The notes under the pieces were generated by a model. That model saw only the letters and a list, made by a program, of their open reading frames with translations. It was not told the DNA's origin and did not search any database. Position numbers and translations under genes: made by a program. Below, in pieces: positions 61,700 to 64,000 of a stretch of 64,000 nt of DNA. Source of the DNA: Allacma fusca (taxonomy: Eukaryota; Arthropoda; Collembola; Symphypleona; Sminthuridae); contig OX359250.1 in assembly GCA_947179485.1 (NCBI GenBank), forward strand, positions 32,374,654 through 32,438,653, written 5' to 3'. Every line of letters starts with the position of its first letter. Position 1 is the stretch's first letter.

Positions 61700-62330
61700 T
61701 TCGCTTCGGAAATTTCGAGAGATCGCATCGCTTCGGACTTCCCCTGAAAAGAGTTGCATCGCTTCAATTACACAGTTGTTAAATCGTTATTAATTTTTCC
61801 GGGAATTATTCCTCTACATAAAAACTCTGGCAAAAAAAAAGAGTTTCATCATTAATCGTTTAAAAAAATGTTGCATCGCTGAAAATCGTACAAAAAATAC
61901 TGCATCGATTGAAAACAGTTCCTGTAAGAATAAAATCGCTCTGAGACTGTCCCAAAAATAGTTACATTGAGTATCAAAATCGTTCCTCGAAAATTGCATC
62001 GATCCAGTGTTCCAAGTCCACACTTGCATCGTTCGAAGAAGGATCATATCGCTACTAAACTATTTAAAACACGTTTACATCGATCGGAACAGGACCACAT
62101 TGTGTTAGAACTGTTTGGACTAGATTTGCATCGCTCGAAGCAGGATCACATCGTTTGAGAATAATTGTTCGAGTTAGATTTGCATCGCTCGAAGCAGGAT
62201 CACATCGTTTGAGAATTGTTCGAACTAGATTTGCATCGCTCGAAAGTATATCGCTCCGCAACTATACCAAAAAGGCTTGCATCGTTGGAATAAGGATTTC
62301 AATCCCTCCAAAATTTATCACTCTGAAAGT
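61700..62330. repeat. GCATCG minisatellite, ~51-54 bp higher period
   Basis: TTGCATCGCTCGAAGCAGGA then TCACATCGTTTGAGAA recurs at about 62126, 62180 and 62231. Upstream, shorter and more diverged units carry (G/A)CATCG(A/C)T roughly every 17-30 bp. It is unusually rich in CG dinucleotides compared with its AT-rich surroundings. Confidence 0.8.
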
Positions 62331-62839
62331 TCAACTAATTTATTGAAATAAAACCTTCCTTGGAATCCAGTCTGGAAATATTTCCGATGTGCATTGCCAT
62401 AGGAACTCCGAGCAAAGACCATTGAAAAGAACGACTTGAAGGAAAGGTCCGGACCCAAGGAGAAAGTAAATAGAAACTAGGAGCCCTAAACAGGAAAACA
62501 AAACATCAGACGAGAAGGGACATTATCGGGAACCAGAGGAGAAAATTTCCCCAAAAAATTCTCCTTTATTGACAAGGCTATAGAAAGCAAACAATACTTC
62601 AAAGCTTACAGCTTGTGTCTTCAGTTCCCCTTTATATTGATTACTCCACATACTAAACACTCATGCGTACATATGAGTATACACATGTACTTAATATCAA
62701 AATCCCTAGGCATAAGCACGTGCATCACAAAGAGCAAAGTCTAGAGGGAGAGTCCTTGTGAAAATTCGTTGGGAAACCCCGGCTCAAAAAATAAAACAAA
62801 TTGTTCCCTCAAAAATTTGCACTCAACTTTGCCCTAAAA

Positions 62840-63130
62840 ATTCTCCTAAACTTTCTCCAAATTTTATAACTTTCTCCTAAATTTTTAACTTTCTCCTAAA
62901 ATTTTGAACTTTCTCCCAAAATTTTCTCCAGCTCTCCTAAAAATTTTTCCCTACAATTTTTTTCCTACAATTTTTTTCCTACAATTTTTTCAGAAAATTT
63001 TCTCCAACTTTCTCCCAAAATTTTCTCCAACTTTCACCTAAAATTTTTAACTTTCTCCCAAAATTTTCTCCAACTTTCTCCTAAAATTTTAATTTTCTCC
63101 AACTTTCTCCCAAAATTTTATCCCCGGTAA
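62840..63130. repeat. AACTTTCTCC minisatellite
   Basis: Irregular units of about 23 bp built from AACTTTCTCC plus CAAAATTTTCTCC, the reverse complement of the GGAGAAAGTT core used elsewhere. Confidence 0.75.
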
Positions 63131-64000
63131 AATTTGTGTTAAAATATTCCCTCCCCCAAAATTTGCTCCAAAAACGTTTTCCTCAAAAATTCCTCCAAAA
63201 ATTGTTTTACCTCAAAAATATTTTCGCTTGAAAATCCCTCCAAAAATTAATTGTCCCATTTTACATTATAATTCCGTCCTTGCGTCACCTCCCACACGGG
63301 ACATCTGTCTGGATTAAAATGAAATCCCAAGCTTAAAATAATTTATTGCCCAATCAAAGCCCACAAATTCCCTTCCCTATTTGACACACCGAATTTCCAA
63401 AAATTCCCCCCCCCCAAAAAATCCCCCAAAAATCCAACACTAACAAAAATAATCGTCTAAAATTTCTCCACAAAATTAAAGCAACAATAGCAACTTTTAT
63501 TTGTGAACAATAAAAAAAGCCTAGCAAAAACATTAAATTACATACATATCAACCGTGGGAAAAATACTTTTGTTGTGACAAATGAGCCCGGAAAAAATCG
63601 CAAAATTCCTCCCTCACTCCGTGCTATAATTCCCCATGTGAATTCTCCATATACATATTTAAATGCATGTAAATGCATAAGGGACATGCCAATATTTCAG
63701 AGGTAATTAGCCTGACAAATGGAGCTTTAGCTCAAGATGACAAGCCCTAATTTTCCCCCTAAAACGAGTCCCATCACTCTCTCCAATTAAAAACTCACAG
63801 GAAAAGTCACTTTTCAATAAAAAATTTTTTTAATGACTTGAGCCTGAGCTTCTGGAAACTTGCAACGCATACATATCAATATTGTGCTGAGTATAGGAAA
63901 CAAAATTCATACTAAAAAATAAATACGGGGAAAATTGTACTTTGAAAAAAATCAAAGAAAAAAAATATATCGATAGAAAATATATGATTTGACAAATTTT
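63131..64000. other. AT-rich terminal stretch
   Basis: Poly-A and poly-C runs and CAAAAATT-rich sequence. No gene or clear repeat unit seen. Confidence 0.5.

Overview
The window looks like nuclear DNA of a metazoan, most likely an invertebrate with an intron-bearing, repeat-rich genome. The evidence is one clearly readable gene of animal type with GT-AG introns, dense (GA)n, (CA)n and poly-T microsatellites, many minisatellites, and short inverted-repeat elements. There are no bacterial operons, no rRNA or tRNA I could recognise, and no long transposon ORFs. I cannot name the species.

The only gene I can identify with confidence is on the minus strand at 43286-49279. It is a complete ortholog of ZMYND10 (BLU), a cytoplasmic factor for preassembly of axonemal dynein arms. 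I resolved eight exons whose phases all agree. They give 435 residues and end in a complete MYND zinc finger (seven Cys and one His). The start is fixed by an in-frame upstream stop, and a near match to an RFX X-box lies about 330 bp upstream. Its introns carry short inverted-repeat elements (introns 2 and 3) and clusters of AGGTCA half-sites and palindromes (introns 1 and 5).

Layout. 1-14.8 kb: intergenic-like, with microsatellites, scattered GGAGAAAG motifs, one short inverted-repeat element (5470-5648) and a candidate terminal exon (12019-12246). 14.84-15.29 kb: a 31-bp minisatellite carrying seven exact TCAAGGTCA boxes. 15.3-35 kb: microsatellites, small 9-15 bp minisatellites and a few exon-like islands of low confidence. 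35.37-41.80 kb: six separate arrays of one 34-bp repeat family, roughly 1.1-1.4 kb apart, at least one of them apparently held inside a terminal-inverted-repeat element. 42.0-49.3 kb: ZMYND10 and its AT-rich 3' flank. 53-63 kb: a run of unrelated minisatellites with periods of 22, 24, 10, about 177, 26, about 51-54 and about 23 bp.

The features most worth a second look are non-coding. They are the 34-bp array family and its spacing, the nuclear-receptor-like half-site repeats at three loci, and the GGAGAAAG(T/C) core that recurs on both strands and seeds several otherwise different minisatellites. Many long open frames here are products of tandem repeats or chance and are not annotated as genes. 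A few exon-like islands with good splice acceptors are listed at low confidence because I could not connect them to a known protein.
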